From: WHSW01 sp963722175
GTDB taxonomy: Bacteria; Actinomycetota; Thermoleophilia; Solirubrobacterales; 70-9
DNA: 64,000 bases
Direction of reading: 5' to 3'
Assembly: GCA_963722175.1 (NCBI GenBank)
Contig: CAVRKA010000001.1
Location: forward strand, 1 to 64,000
The stretch's first letter is position 1. Every line of letters begins with the position of its first letter. Below are positions 22,924 through 31,716 of this stretch, piece after piece. The notes beneath the pieces were generated by a model that did not search any database, was not told where the DNA came from, and saw nothing but the letters and a program-made list of their open reading frames with translations. The translations under genes were made by a program, and so were the position numbers.

Positions 22924-24054
22924 GTGGCCGTCATAGAGGCACCGGAAACCAATCTCGAAGGGCTCGGGCTGCGCCCGCTCCATGAGTTCGACGCCGCCAA
23001 CAAGACCTGGCCGCGCGGCGATCGGCCGGCGGCGATCCGCGGGGCGGCGGCGACCTTCCGGGAGCGGTTCGCGACCCCGGAGAACCGGGTCAGCGCCGTG
23101 CGCACCGTCGACATCGCCTCGGCGCCCTACCCGCTCAAGTTCGCCTTCGGCGGCGCCGCCAAGGGTCCCAATCCCTACATCAACATCGTCAACCGCCTCC
23201 AGGTGGTCCAGTTCGAGGGCTTCGACGGGCGGCCGCGAACGCTCGCGTACGAGCCGACCGTGACCGCCGGCCCGCAGGAGGCGCCGTTCTACGAGCAGAT
23301 GATGCGGATGCCGCTTCCCGAGTCGGTTTCCGACTTCCTCGCGTACCGGTTGATCGCCAAGGTCTGGAACGAGCCCGACCAGGCGCTTGCGAAGACCGGC
23401 CTGCGTCCCGAGGACGTCGACTACATCAGCTTCGACCACCTTCACGTCCAGGACGTCCGCTTCGTGCTCGGCACGAGCGAGCCGATGGAGGGCGAGTCGG
23501 CGCCGCGCCCGCCGCTGTTCCCGAACGCGAAGCTGATCACTCAGCGGCGCGAGTGGGACACGTTCGCGTCGATCCACCCGATGCAGTGGGCGTGGTACGT
23601 CGGCGACGGGATCAAGGACGTCCCGACCGAGAACGTGGTCCTGATCGACGGTGACGTCGAGCTCGGGAGGGGATGCGCGCTGATCTCGACCCCGGGCCAC
23701 ACCGACGGCAACCACTCGCTCTGCATCAACACGCCCGACGGCGTCTGGGTCTCGTCGGAGAACGGCGTTGCCGCCGACTCCTGGCACCCGGAGCACTCGA
23801 AGATCCCCGGCGTGCGCCGCAACGCGGAGTACTTCGGCCGCGAGGTGATCCTGAACTCGAACACGCTCGAGGACTCGATCGACCAGTACGACTCGATGAT
23901 CAAGGAGAAGGCGCTCGCCGACCCGAACCCGCGCGACCCGCGCTTCCTCAACGTCTTCCCGTCCTCGGAGATGCCGAACTGGAAGCGCCAGTGGCCGGTG
24001 CTGCCGGCGTTCTCCTACGGCGGCATCAACTACGGCGAGATCGAGCGGCCGTAG
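22924..24054 (+). CDS. Metallo-beta-lactamase-fold hydrolase
   Basis: 376 residues. Metal-binding HLHVQD (about 177-182) corresponds to the HxHxxD motif, then DGDVELGRGCALISTPGHTDGNHSL gives a further His, and a late acidic or His ligand is expected around SENGVAADSWHPEHSK. It lacks a signal peptide. The long N-terminal part (residues 1-110) is unlike small glyoxalase-type enzymes. Substrate cannot be inferred. Confidence 0.7.
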   Translation: MAVIEAPETNLEGLGLRPLHEFDAANKTWPRGDRPAAIRGAAATFRERFATPENRVSAVRTVDIASAPYPLKFAFGGAAKGPNPYINIVNRLQVVQFEGFDGRPRTLAYEPTVTAGPQEAPFYEQMMRMPLPESVSDFLAYRLIAKVWNEPDQALAKTGLRPEDVDYISFDHLHVQDVRFVLGTSEPMEGESAPRPPLFPNAKLITQRREWDTFASIHPMQWAWYVGDGIKDVPTENVVLIDGDVELGRGCALISTPGHTDGNHSLCINTPDGVWVSSENGVAADSWHPEHSKIPGVRRNAEYFGREVILNSNTLEDSIDQYDSMIKEKALADPNPRDPRFLNVFPSSEMPNWKRQWPVLPAFSYGGINYGEIERP

Positions 24055-24224
24055 GCGGCTCGCGCCCCCGGGCCGCGGTGCGGCACGCCGCTGGGTGGGG
24101 GTGGTGTTCAGCTGCCGCTGATCGCGAATCAATCGGCCTGATGGGCGCATAGGGCCCACGAGACCGATCGGTTCGCCCGATCGAACCGATCGCATTCGCG
24201 AATTGGGCCGCGCCGCCGCGCGGC

Positions 24225-24230
24225 TACCCT
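24225..24230 (+). promoter_or_regulatory. -10 box TACCCT, leaderless start at 24238
   Basis: TACCCT then 7 nt then GTG 24238; no Shine-Dalgarno is seen. Confidence 0.45.
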
Positions 24231-24237
24231 CGGTTGG

Positions 24238-25200
24238 GTGAACCGCCGCGCCTGGACCCTGCTGCTGACCCTCAGCGCGATCTGGGGCGCGAGCTACATG
24301 CTGATCAAGATCGGGATCCGCGACTTCTCGCCGGGGATGGTCGCTTTCCTGCGAATCGCGATGGGGGCGGCGGTCCTGGTCGCGATCGCCGCCAGGCGCG
24401 ACGCGCTGCGTGGCTTTACGGGGCTGATCGGGACGATCGCGATCCTCGGCGCGATCCAGGTCGCCGGGCCGTTCCTGCTGATCGCCGCCGGCGAGCAGGA
24501 GATCTCCTCGTCGCTCGCCGGGATCCTGGTCACCTCGACGCCCCTGTTCACGGCCCTGCTGGCGATCTGGGTCGACCACGAGGAGCGGTCGCAGGGGAGC
24601 CGCCTGGTGGGCATCGGGCTCGGGGTCGCGGGCGTCGTGGTGCTGCTCGGCGTCGATCTCGGCGGATCCGGCGACCAGCTCCTCGGTGGGCTGGCGGTGG
24701 TGCTCGCCGGGCTCGGCTACGCGATCGGGGGGTTGCTCGCAAAGCACCGGGTCGCGGTGCAGGCGCCCATCGGGGTCGCCGCCTGGGTGCTCACCGCCGC
24801 GACGGTGCTGCTCGTCCCGGTCGCGGTGATCGGCTTCCCCGAGGCGGTTCCGGGGCTCGGTCCGGTCGGCGCGGTGGCCCTGCTCGGGATCGCCGGGACC
24901 GGAATCGCCTTCGTGATCCTCTACGAGCTGTTCGCGACGATCGGCCCGTCGCGTGCCTGGACCCTCACCTACCTGGCGCCCGGGTTCGCGGTCGTCTATG
25001 GCGCGGTGTTGCTCGACGAGCAGATCACCGTCGCGACGATCGTCGGCCTCGCGCTGATCCTGCTCGGCTCCTACCTGGCCGCCGAGGGGCGCAACCCGCT
25101 GCGGTTGCTACGCGGCCGCGCCGCTCAGCCGGATCAGGCGGGCAGCGGGGCGGTACCGATCGGCGCCGAGTTCGTCCCCGAGCGCGTCGAGGGTCGCTAG
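24238..25200 (+). CDS. EamA/DMT-family transporter
   Basis: 320 residues with ten TM helices in two EamA halves (about 1-140 and 150-285). Typical first-helix text SAIWGASYMLIKIGI and second-half TYLAPGFAVVYGAVLLDEQIT. Likely a metabolite exporter. The C-terminal 30 residues are polar. Its 3' 93 bp overlap the convergent 3-hydroxyacyl-CoA dehydrogenase gene, so one of the two ends may be over-extended. Confidence 0.85.
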   Translation: MNRRAWTLLLTLSAIWGASYMLIKIGIRDFSPGMVAFLRIAMGAAVLVAIAARRDALRGFTGLIGTIAILGAIQVAGPFLLIAAGEQEISSSLAGILVTSTPLFTALLAIWVDHEERSQGSRLVGIGLGVAGVVVLLGVDLGGSGDQLLGGLAVVLAGLGYAIGGLLAKHRVAVQAPIGVAAWVLTAATVLLVPVAVIGFPEAVPGLGPVGAVALLGIAGTGIAFVILYELFATIGPSRAWTLTYLAPGFAVVYGAVLLDEQITVATIVGLALILLGSYLAAEGRNPLRLLRGRAAQPDQAGSGAVPIGAEFVPERVEGR

Positions 25201-26262
25201 CACCCGCTCCGGCCCGAGCTCGTCGAGCCACTCGAACGGCCCGCGCGGGTGGTTGAGCCCGAGCCGCATCGCCTCGTCGATGTCACCGGGCGCCGCGACG
25301 CCCTCGTCGGCGGCGAAGCACCCCTCGTTGACGAGCTGGGCGAGCAGCCGGTCGAGCACCCTGCGGCGCAGGCCGTCGTCGGCCTCGGCCTGGGACTCCT
25401 CGACCGGCTTGCCGTCCTCGTACTCGTAGAAGCCCGCGCCGGTCTTCCGGCCCAGCCGTCCCTCGGCGACCATCCGCTCCTGGATCGGGTGCGGCTCCCA
25501 GCGAGGCTCGGGCCGCTGGGCGAAGAAGGACCGGGCGACGTTGAGGTTGACGTCGATCCCGATCAGGTCCATGAGCTCGAACGGCCCCATCCGGTAGCCG
25601 CCGTCCTCGCGCACGATCAGGTCGATCTGCGCGGGCGAGGCGATCCCTTCGCCCGTCATCCGCAGGGACTCGAGCGCAAACGGGCGGTTGCAGCGGTTGA
25701 CGATGAACCCGGGTGCGTCCGTGCAGCGAACCGGCGTGCGGCCCATGCGCTCGGCGACCTCGGTGGTCGCCGCCAGCGCCGGCTCGGCGGTCGACTCGCC
25801 GGCGACCACCTCGACCAGCTTCATCAGCGCCGGCGGGTTGAAGAAGTGCATCCCGCAGATCCGCTCCGGCCTTCCGGCCTCTGCGGCGATCGCGCTCACC
25901 GAGAGCGAGGACGTGTTGGTCGCCAGCACGGCGTCGTCGGCGCAGGCTTCCTCGAGCCGACCGAACAACTCGCGCTTCAGCCCGAGGTCCTCGGGCGCCG
26001 CCTCGACCACGAACCGAGCGGCGCCGAGATCGCCGAGCTCGGGGGCGCTGCGCACCCGGGCGGCCGCCGCCTCGGCGTCGGCGGCGCTCCAGCGATCGCG
26101 CACGGCGCCGCGCTCGAGGTCGGCCCGCAGCCGCGTGAGGCCGCGCTCGAGCGCCTCCGGCTGCGGGTCGTGAAGCAGCGTCTCGTAGCCGCCGAGCGCG
26201 GCGAGCTGCGCGATCCCGGCACCCATCGTCCCGGCGCCGGCGACGCCGACCGCCCCGGTCAC
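25108..26262 (-). CDS. 3-hydroxyacyl-CoA dehydrogenase
   Basis: 384 residues from GTG 26262, GTGA overlap with the upstream cupin. NAD-binding GAGTMGAGIAQLAA at the N-terminus, the catalytic region HFFNPPALMKLVEVV with its His near residue 137, FIVNRCNRPF, then two C-terminal 3HCDH domains (about 180-275 and 305-380). It oxidises 3-hydroxyacyl-CoA, probably 3-hydroxybutyryl-CoA. Last gene of the acyl-CoA operon. Confidence 0.9.
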   Translation of the reverse strand: MTGAVGVAGAGTMGAGIAQLAALGGYETLLHDPQPEALERGLTRLRADLERGAVRDRWSAADAEAAAARVRSAPELGDLGAARFVVEAAPEDLGLKRELFGRLEEACADDAVLATNTSSLSVSAIAAEAGRPERICGMHFFNPPALMKLVEVVAGESTAEPALAATTEVAERMGRTPVRCTDAPGFIVNRCNRPFALESLRMTGEGIASPAQIDLIVREDGGYRMGPFELMDLIGIDVNLNVARSFFAQRPEPRWEPHPIQERMVAEGRLGRKTGAGFYEYEDGKPVEESQAEADDGLRRRVLDRLLAQLVNEGCFAADEGVAAPGDIDEAMRLGLNHPRGPFEWLDELGPERVLATLDALGDELGADRYRPAARLIRLSGAAA

Positions 26263-26753
26263 GCGCCCGGCTTCGGCGGCGGCGGCTCGCCGTCCCATAG
26301 CTCGACCGCGTCGCGGCGGAAGTAGACATCGTGAAAGCCCTCGCCGGCGGCGCCGGGCGGGCGGCCGAAGGCGCTGATCTTGTTCGACTCGTGCCGCACG
26401 ACGACGTCGGGGGCGTTCATCTCGCTGACGATCAGGATCCGCGCCGGGCCGTCGCCGCGGTTGATCACCTGGTGGGCCCCGGCCTCGCCGACCGGAAAGG
26501 CGACGACCTCGCCCTCGTCGAGGCGGCGCTCGCCGTCCGCGGTCCGCAGCGCCAACGTCCCGCCGAGCACGATCAGCATCTCCTCGTTGCCGAAGTGGTA
26601 ATGGAGCGGGAAGGCGGCGTTGCCCGGCTCGAGCTCGAACATGCTCATCCCCAGGTGCTCGCAGCCGGCCTGCCGTCCGAGCCGTGCGCGCCGGCCCCGG
26701 AACCCCTCGCGCTCGACGGGCGGGTCGAACTCCGGCTCGAGGAAGCTGGTCAC
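26259..26753 (-). CDS. Cupin-domain protein (copy 2)
   Basis: 164 residues with a single cupin barrel. Motif 1 is HYHFGNEEMLIVLGG (His, His, Glu) and motif 2 is GAHQVINRG. It is a paralog of the next upstream gene (27229) in the same layout: EPEFDPPVEREGFR/DPEMDGELDREGFR, then cupin, then a tail ending with a short W-x-G-E. It starts GTG in a GTGA overlap. Role in the acyl-CoA pathway unknown; metal-dependent isomerase, dioxygenase or ligand-binding are options. Confidence 0.75.
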   Translation of the reverse strand: MTSFLEPEFDPPVEREGFRGRRARLGRQAGCEHLGMSMFELEPGNAAFPLHYHFGNEEMLIVLGGTLALRTADGERRLDEGEVVAFPVGEAGAHQVINRGDGPARILIVSEMNAPDVVVRHESNKISAFGRPPGAAGEGFHDVYFRRDAVELWDGEPPPPKPGA

Positions 26754-27229
26754 GAGCGCTCCTCGCCGTGCCAGTAGTCGACCGCGTCGCCGGTCAGGAA
26801 GCTGAGCCGCATCGCCTCGCCCTCACTGGCCGGATGGCGGTCGCGGATGCCGACCTTGCTCGAGTCGGGGTAGACGACGATCTCCGGATAGTTCATCTCG
26901 CTGAACACGAGGAAGCGCGCGGGCTCGTCGCCGTTGTTGATCAACTGGTGCGCGCCGCGATCCCCGCGCGGGAAGGCCACGACCTCACCGGGCCCGAGCT
27001 CTCGCGCCCCGTCCGGGCCGCGCAGCTCGATCCGGCCCGAGAGCGTCAGCAGCGCCTCCTCGTTGGCCACGTGCCAGTGGTAGGGGGCGCTCGCCTGGCC
27101 CGCCTCGACCTCGTACAGGCTGACCCCGAGGCGCTCGGAGCCCGCCTGGTCGCCCAAGGTCGCACCGCGATGGCGGAAGCCCTCGCGGTCGAGCTCGCCG
27201 TCCATCTCCGGGTCGTAGATGTTCGGCAT
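26750..27229 (-). CDS. Cupin-domain protein (copy 1)
   Basis: 159 residues with a single cupin barrel. Metal-binding pattern HWHVANEEALLTLSG, then GAHQLINNG. About half the residues match its downstream neighbour, so the pair arose by tandem duplication. Starts 3 bp after the enoyl-CoA hydratase stop. Confidence 0.75.
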   Translation of the reverse strand: MPNIYDPEMDGELDREGFRHRGATLGDQAGSERLGVSLYEVEAGQASAPYHWHVANEEALLTLSGRIELRGPDGARELGPGEVVAFPRGDRGAHQLINNGDEPARFLVFSEMNYPEIVVYPDSSKVGIRDRHPASEGEAMRLSFLTGDAVDYWHGEERS

Positions 27230-27232
27230 GAA

Positions 27233-28003
27233 CTAGCGCCCCCGGAACTCGGGCTTCCGCTTCTCCAGGAACGCGCGCGTGCCCTCGACGCGATCCTCGG
27301 TCGCCATCGACAGCTCGTACAGCCGGCGCTCCTGCTCGAGCCCGGCCGCGAGCCCGGTCTCCTCCGCGGCCAGGACGGCCTGTTTCGCGAGCCGCGCGGC
27401 CAGCGGCGGCCGCTTGGCGATGCGGTGGGCAAGCTCGAGCGCCGCCGGCATCCACTCGCGCTTGTCGGTGACCTGGTTCACGATCCCCAGCCGGTGGGCC
27501 TCCTGAGCGTCGAACCGCCGGCCGGTCAGGACCAGTTCCATCGCCCGCTGCTTGCCGATCAGGCGCGCCAGCCGCTGGGTCCCGCCGCCGCCCGGGATGA
27601 TCCCGAGCGTGATCTCCGGCTGGCCGAACTCGGCCGTCTCGGAGGCGACGATCAGGTCGCAGATCAGCGCCAGCTCGCAGCCGCCACCGAGCGCGAACCC
27701 GGAGACCGCCGCGATCATTGGCGTCCGGCACTCGGCGACCCGGCGCCAGAACGCCGCCGCGGGATGGAACAGCGCCTCGTGGAACTGGCGCTCGGCGAGC
27801 GCGCCGATGTCGGCCCCGGCCGCGAACACCTCGTCGGAGCCGGCGATCACGATGCAGCGGACCTCGGCGTCGGCGTCGAACCGCTCGACCTGAGCGCTGA
27901 GGTCCTCCATCATCTCGGGCGAGAGCGCGTTGCGCGCCTCGGGGCGGTTGAGCACGCAGACGGCGACGTGGTCCTCGATCCGCGTGTCGACCAGCGGCGC
28001 CAC
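27233..28003 (-). CDS. Enoyl-CoA hydratase/isomerase
   Basis: 256 residues, crotonase fold. Oxyanion-hole segments AGSDEVFAAGADIGAL and AVSGFALGGGCELAL. Glu candidates are in GGGCELAL and LGIIPGGGGTQRL; the canonical second Glu (PExxLG) is here QPEITLGI. GTG start. It hydrates 2-enoyl-CoA in a beta-oxidation-type route. Confidence 0.9.
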   Translation of the reverse strand: MAPLVDTRIEDHVAVCVLNRPEARNALSPEMMEDLSAQVERFDADAEVRCIVIAGSDEVFAAGADIGALAERQFHEALFHPAAAFWRRVAECRTPMIAAVSGFALGGGCELALICDLIVASETAEFGQPEITLGIIPGGGGTQRLARLIGKQRAMELVLTGRRFDAQEAHRLGIVNQVTDKREWMPAALELAHRIAKRPPLAARLAKQAVLAAEETGLAAGLEQERRLYELSMATEDRVEGTRAFLEKRKPEFRGR

Positions 28004-28013
28004 CGGGTCGTAC

Positions 28014-29174
28014 CTACGAGGGCGGGACCATCGCGTTGATCCCGGTCGCGTCGCGGCCGATGATCAGCTTCTGGATCTGGGAGGTGCCCTCGTACAGGGT
28101 CGTCACCCGCGCGTCTCGCAGGTAGCGCTCCACCGGGTAGTCGTCGACGTAGCCGGAGCCGCCGTGCACCTGGATCGCCAGGTTCGCGGCCTCGACCGCC
28201 GACTCGGTCGCGTACAGCTTCGCCACCGAGGTCTCGACCGTCGACGGCTTGCCGGCGTCCTTGAGCAGCCCCGCCCGGCGGACCAGCATCCGCGCCGCGT
28301 CGCGGCGGACGATCATGTCGGCGATCATCTCCTGGACGAGCTGGAAGCTGGCGATCGGGACGTCGAACTGTTTGCGCTCTTTGGCGTAGGCGACCGAGGC
28401 CTGCACGCAGCCCTCGATGATCCCGACGCAGCCCGCGGCCACCGAGTAGCGGCCCGAGTCGAGCGCCGACATCGCGACCTTGAAGCCGTCCCCGACCTCG
28501 CCCATCAGGGCGTCGTCGCCGACCTCGACCCCGTCCAGCGAGATCTCCGCGGTGTCGGAGGCGCGCAGGCCGAGCTTGCCGTGGATCTCCTGGGTCGAGA
28601 AGCCGTCGGACTCGGTGGGGACGAGAAAGCACGCAAGGCCCTTGTGCTTCTTTGACGGGTCGGTCTGCGCGAAGATCAGCGCCACCTCGGCGACGTTGCC
28701 GAGCGAGATCCACATCTTGCCCCCGGTGATGCGCCAGCCGCCGTCGATCTTCTCGGCCCGGGTGCGCAGGTTCGCGGCGTCCGATCCGGTGTCGGGCTCG
28801 GTCAGCCCGAAGCAGCCGAACGACTCGCCGGAGGTCAGCTTCGGCAGCCAGCGCTGCTTCTGCTCCTCCGATCCCCAGCGCTCGATCGAGCCGCAGACGA
28901 GCGATGTCTGGACCGAGACCACGGTCCGCATCGCCGAGTCGCCGCGCCCGACCTCCTCGACGATCAGGCCGTAGCCCATGAAGTCGAGCCCGCGGCCGCC
29001 GTACTCCTCGGAGACCGGCGCGCCCAGGTAGCCCATCTCGCCGAGCCGGCGGGCGAGGTCGATGTCGAACTTCTGCGCCCGGTCGGAGTCGCGCGCCTTC
29101 GGGATCACCTCGTTGTCGACGAAGTCGCGCGCCGTCTCCTGGATCAGCCGCTGCTCGTCGGTGACGTCGATCAT
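28014..29174 (-). CDS. Acyl-CoA dehydrogenase
   Basis: 386 residues. FAD/substrate signatures FGCFGLTEPDTGSDAANLRT, WISLGNVAEVALIFAQT, and the C-terminal signature QVHGGSGYVDDYPVERYLRDARVTTLYEGTSQIQ with the catalytic Glu in LYEGT. It introduces the 2,3 double bond. ATGA overlap with the upstream aminotransferase-like gene. Confidence 0.95.
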   Translation of the reverse strand: MIDVTDEQRLIQETARDFVDNEVIPKARDSDRAQKFDIDLARRLGEMGYLGAPVSEEYGGRGLDFMGYGLIVEEVGRGDSAMRTVVSVQTSLVCGSIERWGSEEQKQRWLPKLTSGESFGCFGLTEPDTGSDAANLRTRAEKIDGGWRITGGKMWISLGNVAEVALIFAQTDPSKKHKGLACFLVPTESDGFSTQEIHGKLGLRASDTAEISLDGVEVGDDALMGEVGDGFKVAMSALDSGRYSVAAGCVGIIEGCVQASVAYAKERKQFDVPIASFQLVQEMIADMIVRRDAARMLVRRAGLLKDAGKPSTVETSVAKLYATESAVEAANLAIQVHGGSGYVDDYPVERYLRDARVTTLYEGTSQIQKLIIGRDATGINAMVPPS

Positions 29175-29959
29175 GGGGTCGCGCCCATCTCGGCCGCGAT
29201 CGCGGCCTCGAACGCCTCGCGGGCCAGTTCGGTGACCCGGCCGGCCTCGAAGGTGGTCTCGTCGACGGCGGTGACGGGCTGGATCTCGCGGACGGTCGAG
29301 GCGAGGAAGACCTCCTTCGCCCCGAGCAGGTCAGCCACCGCGTACTCGCCCTCGACGACCTCCATCCCGTTGACCACCGCTCGCCGGGTGATCGAGTCGA
29401 GGATCCCGGTCCCGAGCGCCGGGGTGCGCAGCTCGCCGCCGGCGACCCAGAAGATCGTCGACGTCGGCGCCTCGAGCACCGTCCCGTCGGGACGGACGAG
29501 CAGCGCCTCGTCGGCGCCCGCCGCCTTGGCGATCCGCGTTGCGTGCATGTTGGCGCCGTATGACAGCGACTTCACCCCGTTCAGGATCAGGGTCGGCGCG
29601 TAGCGGACGGTCGCCAACGTGACGCTGTCGAGGTGCTCGACCAGCGGCTCGATCAGCGCGATCCGCCGCCCGCCGCGGGTGACGAGCAGGCGAAGCTGCG
29701 CGTCGGCGTCGCCATGCGCTTCGAGCAGCGCCGCGATCTCGGACTCGAGCTCGGCGCGCTGGGCGGGCAGGTCGATCGCCGCCGCCGAGCGTTCCAGGCG
29801 GTCGAGGTGGTCGCGGAGCGCGAACGGCCGCCCGCGATAGAGGCGGATCACCTCGAAGACGCCGTCGCCGCGGTAGAGGCCGTCGTCCTTGAGCGGGATC
29901 ACGGTCTCGGCGGTCGGCGCGATCGCGCCGTCGACGGATGCGAGCTCGGTCACGGTCAT
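29171..29959 (-). CDS. Class IV aminotransferase (branched-chain/aminodeoxychorismate lyase fold)
   Basis: 262 residues. PLP lysine in LNGVKSLSY (about residue 132), with LYRGDGVFEVIRLYRGRPFALRDHLDRLERSA at the N-terminus and DEALLVRPDGTVLEAPTSTIFW before the Ile-Thr-Arg-Arg phosphate-binding end. Amino donor unclear: branched-chain or D-amino acids, or lyase. Its place between thiolase and acyl-CoA dehydrogenase suggests degradation of an amino-acid-derived acid. Confidence 0.85.
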   Translation of the reverse strand: MTVTELASVDGAIAPTAETVIPLKDDGLYRGDGVFEVIRLYRGRPFALRDHLDRLERSAAAIDLPAQRAELESEIAALLEAHGDADAQLRLLVTRGGRRIALIEPLVEHLDSVTLATVRYAPTLILNGVKSLSYGANMHATRIAKAAGADEALLVRPDGTVLEAPTSTIFWVAGGELRTPALGTGILDSITRRAVVNGMEVVEGEYAVADLLGAKEVFLASTVREIQPVTAVDETTFEAGRVTELAREAFEAAIAAEMGATP

Positions 29960-29971
29960 CGGCGCCCGAGG

Positions 29972-31195
29972 CTATCCAACGGCGGGGTTCTCGATCACGG
30001 TCGCCAGCCCCTGGCCGACGCCGACGCAGAGCGCCGCGACGCCGTATCGCGCGCCGCGGCGGCGCAGCTCCCAGGCGAGCGCGGTCACCAGCCGGGCGCC
30101 CGAGCAGCCGAGCGGGTGGCCGAGCGCGATCGCGCCGCCGTTGACGTTCAGGCGCTCCTCGTCGATCCCGAGCTCCCGCGCGCAGGCGAGCACCTGGGCC
30201 GCGAACGCCTCGTTGATCTCGATCAGGTCGATCTGCCCGAGCTCGAGGCCGGCGGCGTCGAGGGCGCGGCGGATCGCCGGGATCGGGCCGATCCCCATGT
30301 AGGCGGGGTCGACGCCGGCGACCCCGCTTGCGATCACCCGTGCCAGGGGCTCGGCCCCGAGCTCGGCGGCCTTCGCCTTCGAGGCGAGCACCAGGCAGGC
30401 GGCGCCGTCGTTCAGCGTCGACGCGTTGCCGGCGGTCACCGTGCCGCCCTCGCGGAAGGCGGGCTTCAGCGCCGCCAGCCGCTCCAGCGTCGTATCGGGC
30501 CGTGGTCCCTCGTCGGCCTCGACCCGCACGGTCTCGCCCCGCTTGGGGCCCGGGGCGTCGACGGCGATCAGCTGCTCGTCGAACAGGCCGTCCCGCTGGG
30601 CCGCGACGGCGCGCTCATGGCTGCGCAGCGCGAACAGGTCCTGGTCCTCGCGCGAGACGCCGTAGCGCTCGGCGACGTTCTCCGCCGTCTCGCCCATCGC
30701 CTCGGTCGAGTAGAGCTCCGCCATCCGCGGGTTGATCAGCCGCCAGCCGAGCGCGGTGTCGTGGAGCGTCTGCTCGCCGCGGGCCAGGGCGGCCTCGGGC
30801 TTCGCCATCACCCACGGCGCCCGGCTCATCGACTCCGAGCCGCCGGCCAGGTAGAGGTCGGCCTCGCCGAGCCGGAGCGCCCGCGACGCCTGGTTGACGG
30901 CCTCGAGGCCGGAGGCGCAGAGCCGGTTGACCGTCACGCCGGGGACCTCGGGCGGCAACCCGGCGAGCAGCGCCGCCATCCGCGCGACGTCGCGGTTGTC
31001 CTCGCCGGACTGGTTGGCGGCGCCCCAGAAGACGTCGGTCACCTGCGCCGCGTCGAGCCCGGTGCGCTCGACCGCGGCGGCGATCACCTCGGCGGCGAGG
31101 TCGTCCGGGCGTACGCCGGCGAGCGCGCCGCGGTAGCGGCCCATCGGGGTGCGCACTGCGTCGATGATCAGCGCCTCGGACAGGCTCGCGATCAT
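29972..31195 (-). CDS. Thiolase (acetyl-CoA acyltransferase / beta-ketoadipyl-CoA type)
   Basis: 407 residues. Acyl-accepting Cys in TVNRLCASGLEAV (about residue 94), His in NEAFAAQ..GGAIALGHPLGCSGAR (about 358), and the second Cys in ALCVGVGQG (about 388). Length and text (IIDAVRTPMGRYRGAL, NQSGEDNRDVARMA) resemble beta-ketoadipyl-CoA thiolases. First gene of the minus-strand acyl-CoA operon. Confidence 0.9.
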   Translation of the reverse strand: MIASLSEALIIDAVRTPMGRYRGALAGVRPDDLAAEVIAAAVERTGLDAAQVTDVFWGAANQSGEDNRDVARMAALLAGLPPEVPGVTVNRLCASGLEAVNQASRALRLGEADLYLAGGSESMSRAPWVMAKPEAALARGEQTLHDTALGWRLINPRMAELYSTEAMGETAENVAERYGVSREDQDLFALRSHERAVAAQRDGLFDEQLIAVDAPGPKRGETVRVEADEGPRPDTTLERLAALKPAFREGGTVTAGNASTLNDGAACLVLASKAKAAELGAEPLARVIASGVAGVDPAYMGIGPIPAIRRALDAAGLELGQIDLIEINEAFAAQVLACARELGIDEERLNVNGGAIALGHPLGCSGARLVTALAWELRRRGARYGVAALCVGVGQGLATVIENPAVG

Positions 31196-31206
31196 GCCAC
31201 GTCGCC

Positions 31207-31212
31207 TATGGT
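31207..31212 (+). promoter_or_regulatory. -10 box TATGGT, leaderless start at 31219
   Basis: TATGGT, 6 nt, GTG 31219. Confidence 0.45.
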
Positions 31213-31218
31213 GAGTAC

Positions 31219-31542
31219 GTGGACTTCATGTTCATCACCCTGGGGGCGATCGCGCTGATCGTCCTCTGCCTCGTCCTCATCGCCAGGGCTTACCCCGGCA
31301 GCGGGGCCGATCTGGTCGATTGGAAGCCGACCCGCTCGCACGAGGTCGAGGCACAGCTCGAGATCGACGACGTCCAGCAGATGATCGCCGCCCAGAACGA
31401 GTACCGGCGGCGCCGCGGCGTCCCCGACCTGACCGAGGACGACGCGAACCGGATGGCGCGCGAGGACGAGGCGATCCGCGAGCGCGCCCGGCGCGGTCAC
31501 GACGAGCGCCTCGACGAGCTCGAGGACGAGTTCGGCGCGTAG
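31219..31542 (+). CDS. Membrane-anchored protein with charged cytoplasmic helix
   Basis: 107 residues: one TM helix (3-23), then a very charged region predicted helical (EAQLEIDDVQQMIAAQNEYRRRRGVP, then DEAIRERARRGHDERLDELEDEF). No cysteine and no known domain. Divergent from the thiolase operon. Function unknown. Confidence 0.65.
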   Translation: MDFMFITLGAIALIVLCLVLIARAYPGSGADLVDWKPTRSHEVEAQLEIDDVQQMIAAQNEYRRRRGVPDLTEDDANRMAREDEAIRERARRGHDERLDELEDEFGA

Positions 31543-31544
31543 GT

Positions 31545-31716
31545 CTAGATGGGTGATTCCACGCCTTCACGCACGCGGATGACCCACGGATCCCGTCGCT
31601 GGATCGCGACGCTCGGGACTCGCCCATGTCCACGGACATGCGCTTCGCCCGATCGCCACGCCCAGCTCGGTCCCGCGCGCCCCCGCGCACGCGAGGCCGT
31701 GGAATCAACCATCTAG
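31545..31716. repeat. 172-bp segment bounded by about 34-bp imperfect inverted repeats
   Basis: Left end CTAGATGGGTGATTCCACG and the reverse complement of the right end CTAGATGGTTGATTCCACG match at 18 of 19 positions; pairing continues with mismatches to about 34 bp. The inside is GC-rich with no ORF of its own. The right end runs into the GTG at 31716. Possible MITE-like insertion or structured leader RNA. Confidence 0.65.

Noticed and set aside
22066..24747. 893-codon minus-strand ORF
   Set aside because: Only its last 276 codons (lysyl oxidase) look like protein; the rest is antisense to the metallo-hydrolase and transporter genes with Arg/Asp-rich composition typical of GC-rich shadows.
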